64,000 nucleotides of DNA from Xanthostigma xanthostigma (GCA_963575645.1 OY754468.1:10602001-10666000), one strand, 5' to 3'; shown: positions 1 through 11,362, numbered from the stretch's first letter. Notes: generated from the sequence alone by a model not told the origin. Numbers and translations are program-made.

Positions 1-127
1 TAAATGTCTTAACTTTTAACTAGATAGTTTTTTTTCATTTTCTTCAACAAATTTAGGTGAAAATTGTTAAAACAAGTCATAACCGCGCGAAAATTCATAA
101 TGAAAAATTAAAAGTCGTTCTAATGGC
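1..127. repeat. fragment of a dispersed repeat
   Basis: The first 100 bases are closely repeated near 43035-43110 (shared 'ttttttttcattttcttc' and 'gaaaattgttaaaacaagtc'). No coding signal is visible. The family is unidentified. Confidence 0.5.
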
Positions 128-590
128 ACTATTCGATTATAGGCTGTGTGCACGAAGCCTACTAGCGCCGCTAGTGGGTAAAAGAGAATCATTGAACTCA
201 CTTTTTATGGAAATTGCGACATGTTTCTAAGGTGATAAGTCAAATTTGTTGGCCATGAATGTGTCAAAAAAAATGTAATAAGGAAAACTGATGTTAATTT
301 GTTTACACTGACAGCGGATTCAAATTATGGCGCTAATGGTCTTAATTTTACTTAAATCGCCATCAGCGCAACAGCCCGGAACACAACAAGCATTTCCAGA
401 TCGCTTAGTTTTGCCCATGTTTTCTTTGTAATTAAAAAACTTCATAAAATGATAACTATTTTCACTTTTAACAAAACATTGCTTACTGACAAATGGAAAA
501 TTTGAGGTTGAAGTTTCCCCTAGTGCTCACCACAAACGCTCGCATCGAAAAATTTGTAGCTCCGCCTCCTTACACATAGCCCATAAAATA
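128..590 (+). repeat. dispersed repeat family R1, copy 1
   Basis: This stretch shares long blocks with 30708-31565 (same strand) and 25545-26000 (opposite strand), including 'actagcgccgctagtgggta', 'cgccatcagcgcaacagccc' and 'aagtttcccctag'. The three copies differ by substitutions and by internal insertions and deletions, so the family is not recent. There is no open reading frame, and I could not assign it to a transposon class. Confidence 0.7.
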
Positions 591-1027
591 TGTATTATTA
601 TAAAAACTGTAGTGTTTCTTTATCACTTTAGGATTCATTTAAGACCCTTTTCAAAAAAACGGTGTAATAACCTATTACTAAAAACACTAAGCATTAAAAT
701 GAATCTAAATTATTGTACTTTAACATAAAAACGGTTGTTTGTAACATGAAACAATACACTATAATGCCTTTTCAATTATTTTCAAATGTTTGCCAGTGAT
801 TGTAAATACAATGTAATGGAGCCCATTGAACTACTAGCAAGCACAAGTATGTTGTGTTATCAAAAGAAGTTTTCTTTTTAAAAAGGAAAACAAAACGGGA
901 ACTTTTAGTAAAGTTAAAAACAAACAGTGTACATAAAAAACATGCATGAAAAAACTGTCTGAGTCGTACTGCGTAGTATTTTAAAGATTTTGAAGAAACG
1001 TTGAAAAGAAAATTTTCTTCATACCTC
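591..1027. other. AT-rich spacer, no gene seen
   Basis: Short open frames occur on the minus strand, but none has recognisable protein features. Nothing is supported here beyond AT-rich sequence. Confidence 0.5.
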
Positions 1028-1406
1028 GATCGAAAGTACATACTTTCGGCATCAATTGTAAGGCAGAAAGTCTAACATTTATACATTGGTGGGATTACAC
1101 GCACTGATGCGAGAAGTACGTACGTTCCGACGGCAGTAAAGAAAACTAACCTATAAACTGTTGTTTAGATGTCGTTTCTATAACAAACCTGTTGCATTTT
1201 AGCTAATAGTCGTGAACAGCTGTGATTCGTGTTTTACGTATAACCTCAAAGCTGCTTGCTTGGAATTTATCTGTTTTCATCTAATTAATAAGTAATTAGA
1301 TAATTAATGTATTTAATAAGCGTACTTACGACCGAGGTGTGAAGAAAAATAGTATACACCAGACTGGCCGAAAGTTATTCTTGCCCTTGTGGTGTAATAT
1401 ACTATT
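1028..1406 (+). repeat. dispersed repeat family R2, copy 1
   Basis: It matches 26699-27129 in the same orientation over most of its length, including 'gcactgatgcg', 'aagtacgtacgtt', 'gctaatagtcgtgaacagctg' with substitutions, and the end 'ggtgtaatatactatt'. The other copy carries an extra hairpin before that end. The 'ggtgtaatatactatt' piece alone also occurs near 21451-21466. It is probably a DNA-transposon remnant. Confidence 0.65.
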
Positions 1407-2080
1407 AAATTGGCATACATTTATTTCTTATCAGAACGATTGGTAGAAATATGTATCAAATTAAATTATTCACAGTACACTATATTATGACAATCGGAGA
1501 ATCTCGTTAGAGTTTCTCTTCTGTGCTAAATGCCGACGAATCTCTAACAGATTCTTATACATTGATTTTGCCTCTCTCCCATATTAACGCCGCGTATAGA
1601 ATAGAATAGAATAGAAATAATATATTTGTCTCATAAAATACAATAATAAACAAAAAAAAGCATTATCACTTAACACAGAGAGACAATACAGCGCTACTTT
1701 AGGTATTCCTGTATTAGTAGCGCGAACAAAAAAAAGATCGAGCGTGCTCGTTGTAAACAATAAATAATATAAGTACTATAGTACGGCCTGCATATGAATT
1801 TGGATGTTTTAAATGAGTAATTAAATTTTAGTATGATTTTTACAAATATTTATGTTTTAAGGCTAAAGTCATAATTTATTTATACAGATTCATAGCTGAT
1901 TATACTCATTGAACTGTGAAAAATAGCATTTCAATAGAATTATGCGTTAATAACCATTCCTTAAGTTTCTTGCTGAACTAATTTTTATTTTCTGTGAATT
2001 TTAGATATAAGAGGCCAGTTTCCAAGTTTTATAGTTCTGTGACCAAGTGATTTTCATCTTACCGATTTTTCGTTAATATA
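1407..2080. other. spacer with a possible LINE tail
   Basis: Bases 1588-1760 contain a short 'gaata' iteration followed by 'tttgtctcataaaatac', which resembles the 3' tail of a minus-strand LINE. A related 'actattctattct' tail on the plus strand lies near 46640. The remainder shows no gene. Confidence 0.3.
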
Positions 2081-2226
2081 TATATGTCACCGGGATATTG
2101 TCAAACCCGTGATATTATAGTTTCACTTAGTGAAATTACAATATCACGACTCTGTCAATCGTGATATTGTAATTTCACTAGTGAAATTACAATATCACGG
2201 ATTTGACAATATCCCGGTGACATATA
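2081..2226. repeat. 146-bp palindromic element
   Basis: The stretch reads nearly the same on both strands from 'tatatgtcaccgggatattg' at the left to its complement at the right. Inside, the unit 'gtgatattgtaatttcact' and its complement occur twice, so it is a palindrome of palindromes that could fold into a long hairpin. Arms are almost perfect, suggesting recent or gene-converted sequence. It is probably a foldback MITE. Confidence 0.85.
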
Positions 2227-2299
2227 CATTCGATATCATAGCTTCTCTCAAGTTTGACATTTCTGAGTTGAAGTTAAAACAACTGAAGTAATAGAATAT

Positions 2300-2560
2300 A
2301 AGTTTAAAATTATATAGGTACTAGCGGCCCGGTCCGGCTTCGCTCGAATTTGTAAACTACCACCATTTTTTTCGTCGACTTACGTTGCAAAATTGATATC
2401 CACGAATAGCGCTTAACATTAAAATGGGTATGGTAAGCTATCTTTAAAAGATAGACATATGCCGTTGCGGCCTTTTTTGTAGACCTATAAAAGAGGAACA
2501 TTTCCACCACACATTGTTTTGTTATATCTCAAAGGGATTACGCAGCGTTTTCGATGAAAG
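2300..2560 (-). mobile_element. Helitron-like remnant
   Basis: On the minus strand a GC-rich hairpin-prone tail ends in 'gggccgctagtacc', the CTAGT type of 3' end expected for Helitrons. Similar tails are at 20660-20690 and 9290. The body is diverged and non-coding. Confidence 0.4.
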
Positions 2561-3340
2561 CTCCCAGTCGGCTTGATTTTTTTCGACGTCTTCAACAATC
2601 ATCGTCATATTTCAACCAATTTACACAAAATATTACTGAATAATACACAGGAACCTTCCTCGTTTATCACTCTTTTTATTAGTGAAAACCGTATGAAAAT
2701 CCATTCGGTAGTTTTTGACTTTATCGCGTTCAAACAAACAGACGCGGCGGGGGAACTTTGTTTTATAATATGTTTAGTGATATACTAAATGCCTCAAATC
2801 AATCGCTTATGAACAGTACGGGTCAGTGGCGGCTCGTAAACGTTTTAAATGGGTGTTCTGAAGGATCAGTCGAGGTACCTCCTAACACAACAATTTTCGA
2901 AAGCATTCATTTGGAGTTGCAGGGAAGTTTCGGATAAAACATTTTTCGGACAAAAGTGTGATATTTTTCTTCGGATAATCCGTGAGAAAAAATGTGGATT
3001 TCCATTTGAAATTTTAAGTTCACCGTCACCCCCTGCGAGGGGGTAGGGATGCGTTTTGCATGCAAACGATTTCAACTTCCAAGCTGAGCAACTTTTGTCC
3101 GAAACTTTTTTCACGAAAACCGTTGCCGGACTTTTACCGGACCCTGAATAATGATTTTTTTGTTATAGCAGTAATAGCTTTTTGAAAGTGTAAACTACAC
3201 GGTCCTAACCTAAATTTTATTTAGACTTTGAACGTTGCGTAAGAAATTACAAACTGAGTAGAATCCCAATCTAGTCAAAAACTTGGGTATTCATTCATTT
3301 AAAGTAAAAATAAAAAACCTCTATAAATAAAATTATCTAA
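2561..3340. other. spacer, no gene seen
   Basis: Bases 2690-2730 carry a phrase typical of non-coding insect repeats ('gaaaatccattcggtagttt'). Short open frames on both strands have no recognisable domain. Confidence 0.4.
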
Positions 3341-3524
3341 TCTAAATTATGCGCTAGAATATATTTTTCAATTATCACAATAAGTTATTGTTATTATTAC
3401 TATTATTTTTATATATTTGTATCTTTTTGTTATATTTGTATCTTTTTGTTTGGTTTGGATTGTAAACCAGCTTTAAGCTGAATTCACGCCTTTTGATAAT
3501 ACTTTTTTTTTTCATCAATAAAGA

Positions 3525-3592
<68 letters not shown>
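3341..3592 (+). mobile_element. LINE 3' tail with (ATT)n microsatellite
   Basis: A plus-strand 3' untranslated-type stretch ('tcatcaataaagacattatt') runs into an uninterrupted ATT microsatellite at about 3525-3592, the usual terminal repeat of an insect non-LTR retrotransposon. The poly-isoleucine frame through it is an artefact of the microsatellite. Confidence 0.5.
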
Positions 3593-3594
<2 letters not shown>

Positions 3595-3887
3595 TTATTT
3601 TCTTGTGAGTTATATACTTCGTGTCAAACTCAACAACCTTCTCATGCAGCAATAACCAGTAACTTACTAATATGAAATGGCATAAAACGGTTTTAATGCC
3701 TGTACTATCTAGATAATATTTTACCAGGGGCGTATTTTCATATCTGAAATTTCACGGTTTTAACTGGTGATTATATGAACATGCAAAGTTCCACTGTTCA
3801 ATTGTCAAATTTAAAGACAAGAATAGCAAAACTTAAAGATATTACAAAAGTTCTTTGACTATTAATTTTATAATTTTTAGAGCTATG
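3593..3887. other. spacer, no gene seen
   Basis: No open frame, repeat or RNA signature that I can support. Confidence 0.5.
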
Positions 3888-4890
3888 ATTAAACCTGGCC
3901 AAGTGCGAGTCGGACTCGCGCACTGAGGGTTCTGTACAAACTTGCAGGGAAGTTAATAGTTCGTCCATCGCGGGAATCGAGCTTCGAAGATTTTTCCCGC
4001 TTTGCCGTAAGAAAATTTTTGTCCCCATATACCGACATAGGTCGCGGTAAGTTTATCAACTACAAATAAAAGCCGCTGCACACGAGGCTAGAGACACTGT
4101 TTGGACTTCTGCTGGCCGGTAGGCTGGGATTGAAGCTGGAAATGACGTCACTGCGGGCTCACCTGCTAGCTCACAAGATAGGTTTTAAAATTTGAACAGG
4201 GGCTATTTTTCTTGCTAGGTCCGCTGCTATGAATGAGCAAGAACCAATCAGGAACAGTATCTTGTCACATGAGCGACTTGAACAAACGCCCACAAACAAA
4301 CACTGTACCATAGTGTGCGTTCTGTTCAGAGACAATAAACGTCCACTTAAGTTACTGTTCTATAATTGGGTGCGCACCGAATCTACCTACACAGCAAGCT
4401 TGTAAAGACGTCTCGTGTGAAGCGAGAACATAAGAACAATTAAGAAAACCAGCGCTAGAAAATTAGTAGTGAAATCCAGCAAGGAACCTAGCGGCAAATC
4501 CAGCCTCGTGTGCAGCGGTCTTAAGTTTATAATCGCAAAAAAGTATTTTTTGTGATGTAACTACAAAATTACGGTTTTCGTATTTTTCCCTTCATTTGTG
4601 CTATACGACATTGCTTCTTGCCCATGGTTCTAGGTCAACGGAAAGTACCCTGTAGGGTTTGATTTCTTTGTGAGCATAAACGGCCGTATCGTTTGATTGC
4701 GTTGACTTAGAAGTTTGATATTTTAACAGCTCCAAGGGAATGCAGACCTGAGTATTTGATATTAATTCCAACTTGATATCTCCACGCGTTCCTGAGAAAA
4801 AGGGTCTTGACAAACAGACAGACGGACAATAGGTGATCCTATAATGATTCCTTTTTTTTCTTTTGAGGTACGGAACTATAAAAATGGGGA
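3888..4890 (+). mobile_element. dispersed repeat R4, split by a MITE
   Basis: The left end carries 'aagtgcgagtcggactcgcg', a phrase repeated at 16425-16505, with an adjoining part at 8687-8820. A plausible right end, 'gaggtacggaac', lies near 4866. The minus-strand frame at 3798-4028 and the plus-strand frame at 8687-8896 are both translations of this repeat, not genes. The element is interrupted at 4073-4518 by a second element with its own inverted ends. Confidence 0.55.
4073..4518. mobile_element. MITE with 17-bp perfect inverted ends
   Basis: The element begins 'ccgctgcacacgaggct' and ends with the exact reverse complement. It is 446 bp, non-coding, and lies inside repeat R4. I could not see an unambiguous target-site duplication. 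Confidence 0.7.
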
Positions 4891-5043
4891 GCAACTTGAG
4901 TCTTGGATTAAAACCTGAGAATTGAGAACTTGTATTAGAAGAGCCATGAGAAGGGCGTATAAACAACGATATCGCTACACCCTCAGCTATCCTCGCAGAT
5001 GCACAATAGATAGATAGTTTATTCATCATAACGTCAAACATAG

Positions 5044-5800
5044 TTTAAATATGACAAGTCACAATATACAAAATGCAAGATTTAAAGCAGAAATAGAATA
5101 GAAATAAAAACGTACCATAAATACAACTTATGAGTTATAAAAATCGTCTAGGGAATAAAAACATTGCTCAATTAAATTTTTTTTTTAAATACGCTTAAAG
5201 CTGTTAAAGTCGTTAATGCGTCGGATTGATTCAGGTAATTTATTATAAATAGCACTGCCAGCACACACAGGACTTTTTTTATAAACACTGAGCCGGTAAT
5301 TGCCTATATAAACATTATTGTTTTGACGCGTAATCATGTGCTTCATTATTATGAATGAAGGAAGCAATATTCTGTTTCACATATTTAGCCATTTCCAAAA
5401 TATAGATGCAAGGAAATGTAAGAATTTTGAATTTAATAAAGTAGGGACGACAGGATACCCTATAACCAAGTTTTAAAATTTATCTCAGTATGCGCTTCTG
5501 AAGAATAAAAATTCTTTTCCATTGAAAATTATTTCCTAAATAACATTAAAGCTTAGAGCTGAATAAACGAAACTGTAGTATACAATGAGCAGAGCTTTGA
5601 TATTAAATGTTAGAGATCGGTTGGAATAAAAGTAAAAACAAAGTTTTTTGCACACGAAATCAACATGCTCGGACATGCTAAGATGTTGATCAATAATAAC
5701 GCCTAGAAATTTGATGGACTTGAAAAAAATTGGTTGTCTGTAAAGTCGGTTTACGGACGATAGTTTTACGTGATAACGTATTCCGTAATACATAACCTAA
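5044..5800 (-). pseudogene. jockey-like LINE reverse transcriptase, 3' fragment
   Basis: The minus strand encodes two pieces of the C-terminal part of a non-LTR retrotransposon reverse transcriptase. At 5793-5536 the protein contains 'KFLGVIIDQHLSMSEHVDFV' and then 'LLIVYYSFVYSAL', the usual post-catalytic region. At 5367-5185 it contains 'NYRLSVYKKSPVCAGSAIYN' and 'LPESIRRINDFNSFKRI', typical of the extreme C-terminus. Stops and frame changes separate the pieces, and the catalytic palm is absent. About 66 bp of the same sequence recur at 47761-47826. This is a 5'-truncated, dead copy. Confidence 0.75.
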
Positions 5801-6160
5801 ACCTCCCAAAATTTGGTTTCAATCCGCTTATCCTTGGTGTCGGAATGATAAGAAATGTCAAAAGTGACGTTTGCAACTTACAAAGTATTATGTTCTAATA
5901 ATAATTAGTTATTCCAATACTTAACTTGGAAGGCGTTGCATTTGACAATATACTAATGTCAAAAAATTGAATTAAACATTAGAAATGCAGCCGTTTTCAT
6001 GTTAAGACAAGACATACGTTTGCTTCTAATTTCCATGTACGGCAAACAAAGACAACCGACCGCGTCGCGCCATGCATTAGACAACATTGCATTTATACAG
6101 CTATTTTTCTATATAAATTTGTATAAAATATTTTTCTATATAAATTTGTATAAAAAAACT
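5801..6160. other. spacer, no gene seen
   Basis: The sequence is AT-rich, with a short direct repeat 'tttttctatataaatttgta' at about 6103 and 6130, immediately left of the tandem array. Confidence 0.4.
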
Positions 6161-6687
6161 ATACGAAATCTATGTAAAATGTTCTCCTCTTTCGTTTAAG
6201 ACTGGTTTCAAACCGATCTGATTTAAATTGAGCGAGAAATTAGCAAAAAGCGTCAGGCGGAACGTTACGCGTTATGCGTTACGCGTTACACTTTTTCGTA
6301 CATGCAGCCGGTGTTTTATCAATTTAAGGCAAATTCTGTTATACGAAATCTATGTAAAATGTTCTCCTCTTTCGTTTAAGACTGGTTTCAAACCGATCTG
6401 ATTTAAATTGAGCGAGAAATTAGCAAAAAGCGTCAGGCGGAACGTTACGCGTTATGCGTTACGCGTTACACTTTTTCGTACATGTAGCCGGTGTTTTATC
6501 AATTTAAGGCAAATTCTGTTATACGAAATCTATGTAAAATGTTCTCCTCTTTCGTTTAAGACTGGTTTCAAACCGATCTGATTTAAATTGAGCGAGAAAT
6601 TAGCAAAAAGCGTCAGGCGGAACGTTACGCGTTATGCGTTACGCGTTACACTTTTTCGTACATGCAGCCGGTGTTTTATCAATTTAT
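6161..6687 (+). repeat. 180-bp tandem array, about 2.9 units
   Basis: Units start at 6161, 6341 and 6521, exactly 180 bp apart, and are nearly identical (one visible difference is 'catgcagccgg' versus 'catgtagccgg'). Each unit contains the nested GC-rich motif 'acgcgttatgcgttacgcgt'. Part of the unit ('gtcaggcggaacgttac', 'gcagccggtgttt') recurs once at 47860-47910, beside the same LINE fragment that lies at 5730-5793 here. Confidence 0.9.
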
Positions 6688-7078
6688 AATATTGGTGATT
6701 CATCAATTTATAAGACGTTATCACGTCAAAACGCTAGGTTGCTATTTAAGGCACAATGTTTACTTTTAGATCTGAAAAAAATGATGAATGTTTTGTCGTT
6801 GTTCATAACGAGCCGATTAGCCCCACACCAATTTCGGAAGCTGATAATAGTGGAGTTAATTTTAGTTACTAGTTCCACTGCGGAAATAATAAATAAAATA
6901 ATTATCTAAATACGACCCTGTTTCTTACAACATAGTGACATTAAAAGTGCATATAGCTGCATATAGTGTTTAGAACACTTAAGGAAATTGCCACTCGCAT
7001 CGCAGTTGCACTGTCGCTTATGATATTTATCACCATCCAATAAACTAGGTATTAGTTTAATGCTACAAACTAGCTACG
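6688..7078. other. spacer, no gene seen
   Basis: A plus-strand open frame of 91 codons begins in the array and runs to 6909. It has no recognisable domain, and its first third is array sequence, so I do not call it. Confidence 0.4.
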
Positions 7079-7093
7079 ATAATTTTAAGAGCA

Positions 7094-7525
7094 CCGAGCG
7101 GGGTGGCGTAGCAGTATGAGAGCACTAGACTCGCATTCGGGAGGTACCGGGTTCGAATCCCGGCGGAGGCAGATGTGACTAGGACTTTTTCCTACTGTCT
7201 CTCGCCGAGAAACGGTAATTTCTGTACCGGCCATCTTGTTGACGTTTTCCATGGTTTCCCTCAGTAATTTCAGATAAATATCGAGATGGTCGATGGCCGA
7301 TTACCTGTCAAACTCCAAAATTGCCTACCTTATCCTTAATTTCTTAAAAATTCCTTCATTCGCCCATTGCTATTAATTAGGTTGAAGTTTAAAAATTGTA
7401 GATAATAACGGGAAGTGTGGTAAAAAAAAAATAGTAATGGTGCGAATGGCGTCTGTTATGACATAAAGTCGAGAAACAGACGTTAAACGCATTATTATTA
7501 TTATATATATTATTATTATAATATT
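7094..7525 (+). mobile_element. tRNA-derived SINE with 15-bp target duplication
   Basis: The head resembles a tRNA: a box A-like 'tggcgtagcagtatgagag' and a perfect box B 'ggttcgaatcc' at 7150-7160, so RNA polymerase III transcription is expected. A non-tRNA body of about 340 bp follows, and it ends in an ATT-rich tail. The 15-base sequence 'ataattttaagagca' directly flanks it at 7079-7093 and 7526-7540, as expected for LINE-mediated insertion. The exact duplication implies a fairly young copy. Confidence 0.85.
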
Positions 7526-7540
7526 ATAATTTTAAGAGCA

Positions 7541-8415
7541 TCTCACTTCATGTCAACTAAAATTCATTACCTAATTTTAAAAACACCCTCAAGAGATTAA
7601 AATAAAATTATTTTTATTCATTTAATTAAGTATTTGAAATAATAGACCCTGATTATCTTAAATATTGAACGTCAATAATCCACAATTTATAGTGTTTAAA
7701 ATATAGAACTCATAGACGGAGAGCTGGCTACGGAGGGGTGAGGGTCACTCGGTGCAAAGCTGAAAATTTGCACAATAAATAGGAGATAGTACAAGTAAGT
7801 AGGGAAAAAATTGCTAGAAGGCTAGGCGGAAGATAAAGAGCCGCCAGAAGGCGCTACAGGTTCTAAAAAGCTAAGAAGCAAGCCGTGAAAACCTAGACGC
7901 TTGTAGATACGTAGGAATTGGGACCATCGTTCTATTAGTTAATTTTGGAGTAACTGAAAATCATTAATTGCTAAGCGATTTAAACATCGACTCCTAGTTC
8001 TTTAAGCTGTTTATCAAACCTGTCATTTCTCATTTTATCTAACTAAATATATATATATACGTAGACCATATTAAAATACCATGTACTGTTTTGAATACAG
8101 AACAGTCAAGACAATATTGATTAAATACCAAAGTTGAACAGTACAAGGTGCCATGAAGCAAGAGCAGGTACACACAACACAGTCGAAGGTATTACGATGG
8201 GAGGAAGCATTATAATGCATAGACTTATCCGATTCTGAATTATGATAGCACTAAAAACCGCTATTCAAACAATTAATATCAATACATCAGTATACTCGAA
8301 CATTTATTAATATACAATAATGAAAACTCTCGCTTCCAGCACGGTACGACCGCTAGGTGTTCAGATATATTCACGGTATACAGTATAGTTTGGGTTAGTC
8401 CATCTGAATTTATTG
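7541..8415. other. spacer, no gene seen
   Basis: I see no coding frame, repeat or RNA gene with support in this stretch. A short (TA)n run lies near 8048. Confidence 0.4.
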
Positions 8416-8646
8416 CAATTCGGAACCCAAAGGAATGACGAGACCTCTGGTGAGAAATGCGCCGAACTGTCCTAAGGGGTGTTTTTGACAGGTAAAATAT
8501 GGAGGCATAAGGTAAACATTGATTTAGAAAAGCGTGATGGAGGCTAGCCTTCATTATGCTTTTTTAAATCAATGTCAAAAACCCCCTTAGGACAGTTCGG
8601 CGCATTTCTCACCAGAGGTCTCACCATTCCTTTGGGTTCCGAATTG
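8416..8646. mobile_element. foldback element
   Basis: Arms 8416-8490 and 8573-8646 are near-perfect inverted copies ('caattcggaacccaaaggaa' at the outer left). The loop contains a further inverted pair ('attgatttagaaaagc'). No transposase is encoded. Confidence 0.85.
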
Positions 8647-8679
8647 TACACTTAGTTGATAAACTGACCGCGAAATTTA

Positions 8680-8830
8680 TCGATGCATGGGGACAACAGT
8701 TTTCCAACGGCAAAACGGGAAAAATCTTCGAGACTTGATTCCCGTGATGGACGAACTATTTACATACCTACAAGTTTTTACGGAACACTCGGTGCGCGAG
8801 TCTGGCTTGCACTTGTTTCCTTATAAAGGA
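8680..8830 (+). repeat. dispersed repeat R4 fragment
   Basis: It matches the left part of the R4 element near 3930-4040 on the opposite strand ('gacgaactatttacatacct' and surrounding). The open frame 8687-8896 is this repeat read through. Confidence 0.6.
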
Positions 8831-9671
8831 TGTAAAAGAATACTTCCTTATTTTGTTTATTCGTTATGTAATATAGACCATCCATTATCAGAATAGTTTG
8901 TCATCGCTGTTATGTTCTCTCCTGTTCTGTTATGTTTTTAAGGCTGGGAAGTTTCATAAACATTGTCAGTTATTTTATTGGAATCTGGGAGATTGTAATA
9001 GATGAACCAGTTCCAACGTCCATTAAGTAACAGAATACCAACGGCCTCGGCTCTTCTCAAACCCCTCAGTTAATTACCAACATTTTTCTCAAGAAAAATC
9101 CAACATGAAAATTTATATTAATTTATTAAAAATACTTTTTTTGAAGTTTAAAAGCACCTGGAAAAGAATAACACGGTGACATGCTTTCCAAAAGACTACA
9201 TGTAAAATAAATTCATTATAACTTTGTATCAATCCAGTGAACTTAATTGAAATTTTTTTCCAGAGGTTCAGAATTTATAGATAAACAAGCGGTCCCCGGT
9301 TTCAGCCGGGTGCGATATATATAATTCTGCAAAATGTATTTCGTTTGGGGTCCGGTGTCAGAACAAATAGCTTTGAGCAAATTCCACCAGATTTGCTTCT
9401 GAACTATAAAAGCTTTGAGCGCATTCTATCAGATGTCGCTACTTGGTACTAAAACAGTTTTGTTTGTTTGCTTCTGAACTAATAGCTTTGAGAAAATTCT
9501 ATCAGATGTCGTTACATATTACTAAAACAGTTTTTTTTTTAAACACCGTAATTTTGTACAAAATATTTAATAAAAACTATCCTATAGCGTAAGTTGCACC
9601 TAGCAAGACATTTACAAAATTTCATTAAAATCGATTCAGTGCCAAATGATACAATTGTTTTATCAAAATGG
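8831..9671. other. spacer with Helitron-like scraps
   Basis: Bases 9275-9330 carry 'caagcggtccccggtttcag', a diverged form of the tail seen at 18170 and 39845. Bases 9365-9535 hold two imperfect direct copies of a phrase ending 'ctatcagatgtcg', a relative of which lies inverted near 12680-12760. No gene is seen. Confidence 0.4.
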
Positions 9672-10790
9672 GTGTTCTTTTCAGGCAAAAACGTTCATCG
9701 AAAAATCATCTTCAGCGATGAAACCCATTTCTGGATGAACATACAAAATTGTCGAATTTGTGACGATACCAATCCACATGAGATCCAAGAGCGTCTAATG
9801 CATCCCGAAAAAGTCACTGTTTGATGTGGATTTTGGACAGGCGGCGTCATCGGTCCATAATTCTTTGAGAACGAAGTTGGCCAGGCAATCATTGTCAACA
9901 GCGAGAGCTCTAGGTCGATGATTACGAACTTCTTTTGGCCTGAATTGGATGATATGGATACAACGACATGTGGTTTCAACAGGACGGCGTTATGTGCCAC
10001 ACAGCTCATGCCACATTGGACATTCTGCACGAGCGATTTGAAGGCATGGCCATCTCACAAAGAGGTGATGTGAACTGGCCACCGAGATCGTGCGATTTGA
10101 CCCGCTTAGACTTTTTCCGGTAGGGTTTTCTTAAGTCGCAAGTCTATGCGAATAAACCACAAACAACATTGGCCCTCAAAGTCAACATAACCCATGCCAT
10201 CGGTCAAATTCAGCCTGATTTATGCTCCATAGTTATGGAAAATTGGACATTTCGGATGCGCGTCCCCCAGAGAAGCCGCGGCGGACATTTGAACGATGTT
10301 ATATTCCACACAGAATGGCGTCGAAAACCAGTATAATAAACTGCAAACTTGTCAAAGATCAATGGAAAGGAAAATGCTCAACATAAAACTAATAGATAAA
10401 ATTAATTCTAATATCATAAGAAAGAAAACAAAAATAATAGACGTGAAGCAAAAAATAACATACATGAAATGGACTTGGGCAGGGCATATAGCAAGAATGA
10501 GTAACGATAAATGGACAAAGATAATAACGGAATGGTGTCCAAGAGATGGTAAAAGGAAGCAAGGAAGACAGCAGAAAAGGTGGAAAGATGATATAGAAAA
10601 GTTAGCTGGAAAGTATTGGCATCGTACTGCTAAAGACAGGAAGACATGGACAGACCTGGGGGAGAGGCCTTTACCCAATAGTGGGATGAAAAAGGCTATA
10701 TATTATTATTATTATATTCCACACAGAATGGCGTCGATAGGCCTTTCAAACGAATAAAAAACTTCGATGATCACACACACTTTGTTTTAT
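9672..10790 (+). pseudogene. mariner-like transposase remnant, DD41D type
   Basis: The conserved core of a Tc1/mariner transposase is readable in pieces. 'FSDETHFWMN' near 9715 holds the first catalytic Asp. 'WFQQDGVMCHTAHATLDI' from 9971 holds the second, and 'PPRSCDLTRLDFF' near 10080 the third. I count 41 residues between the last two, the spacing of the DD41D mariner group known from moths. The N-terminal DNA-binding domain is missing, the frame changes at least once between 9820 and 9970, and stops follow the third motif. A LINE fragment is inserted at 10325-10711. It is non-functional. Confidence 0.75.
10325..10711 (+). pseudogene. RTE/CR1-type LINE C-terminal fragment inserted in mariner
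   Basis: The plus strand encodes the LINE terminal domain with 'KQKITYMKWTWAGHIARMSN', 'GKRKQGRQQKRWKDDIEKL' and 'RKTWTDLGE', ending in an ATT-rich tail. The fragment is flanked by an exact 26-base duplication at 10299-10324 and 10712-10737, containing 'ttccacacagaatggcg'. It is a 5'-truncated retrotransposition event into an already present mariner copy, and the duplication is on the long side for target-primed insertion. Confidence 0.9.
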
Positions 10791-11362
10791 TTCAGTTCAA
10801 AAATAGGAAGTGCTTAATGAAAATATAAAAATTTAGAATTCGGTAGTGTCCGCCACTTGTTGACTGTATCTGACTCAGCCTTTATCCTCAAAGACGGTGT
10901 GATGTCATAGAATGCTCTGTTTTAGCTGCTAACAGTCCAGCGAAATGAACATTCCTAACGGTGTTTTCTCACCACTTAGTGCATTCCTGTTATTATATAA
11001 ACCAGCAGTTCTCAACACATTCCTAAAATTTAGATAAGCTAATTTCCGGAAATGAGTTTTACTACCCGACAAAACACGGACTAATTTTCCTCCCATAGTC
11101 TCTCTCCCTGCATTTGCCAAGAATAGTTCATTTCATACTTGTACTGAGATTCCGCGTATTTTAATCAAAAATGTTAGAGCCATTTTACAGAAAACAAATA
11201 TTTTTCAGTTGGCAGTTTTTCTGTAGCAACTTTTCTTACATTTGAGTTACAACCGATTTTGAAATTTTGTCTCGAGGTAGGACCGTTTTGAGCTCGCATG
11301 CAAAATTTGAGAAAAATCGATCTCCACTGTAATGCTATTATCACGTGTGTGACTGTTAAAAT
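10791..11362. other. spacer, no gene seen
   Basis: Overlapping short frames lie on the minus strand at 10929-11516, with no recognisable motif. I see no repeat partner within the window. Confidence 0.4.

Noticed and set aside
3493-3675. Poly-isoleucine protein
   Set aside because: It is the translation of the ATT microsatellite.
4601-5041. 146-residue minus-strand frame
   Set aside because: It spans the end of repeat R4 and unrelated sequence; no domain or codon pattern supports it.
6161-6687. CRISPR-like array
   Set aside because: Units are 180 bp and contiguous without short repeats and unique spacers.
8687-8896. Conserved 69-residue frame, also seen at 3798-4028 and 16250-16488
   Set aside because: The conservation is that of repeat R4; the frame is not maintained between copies.
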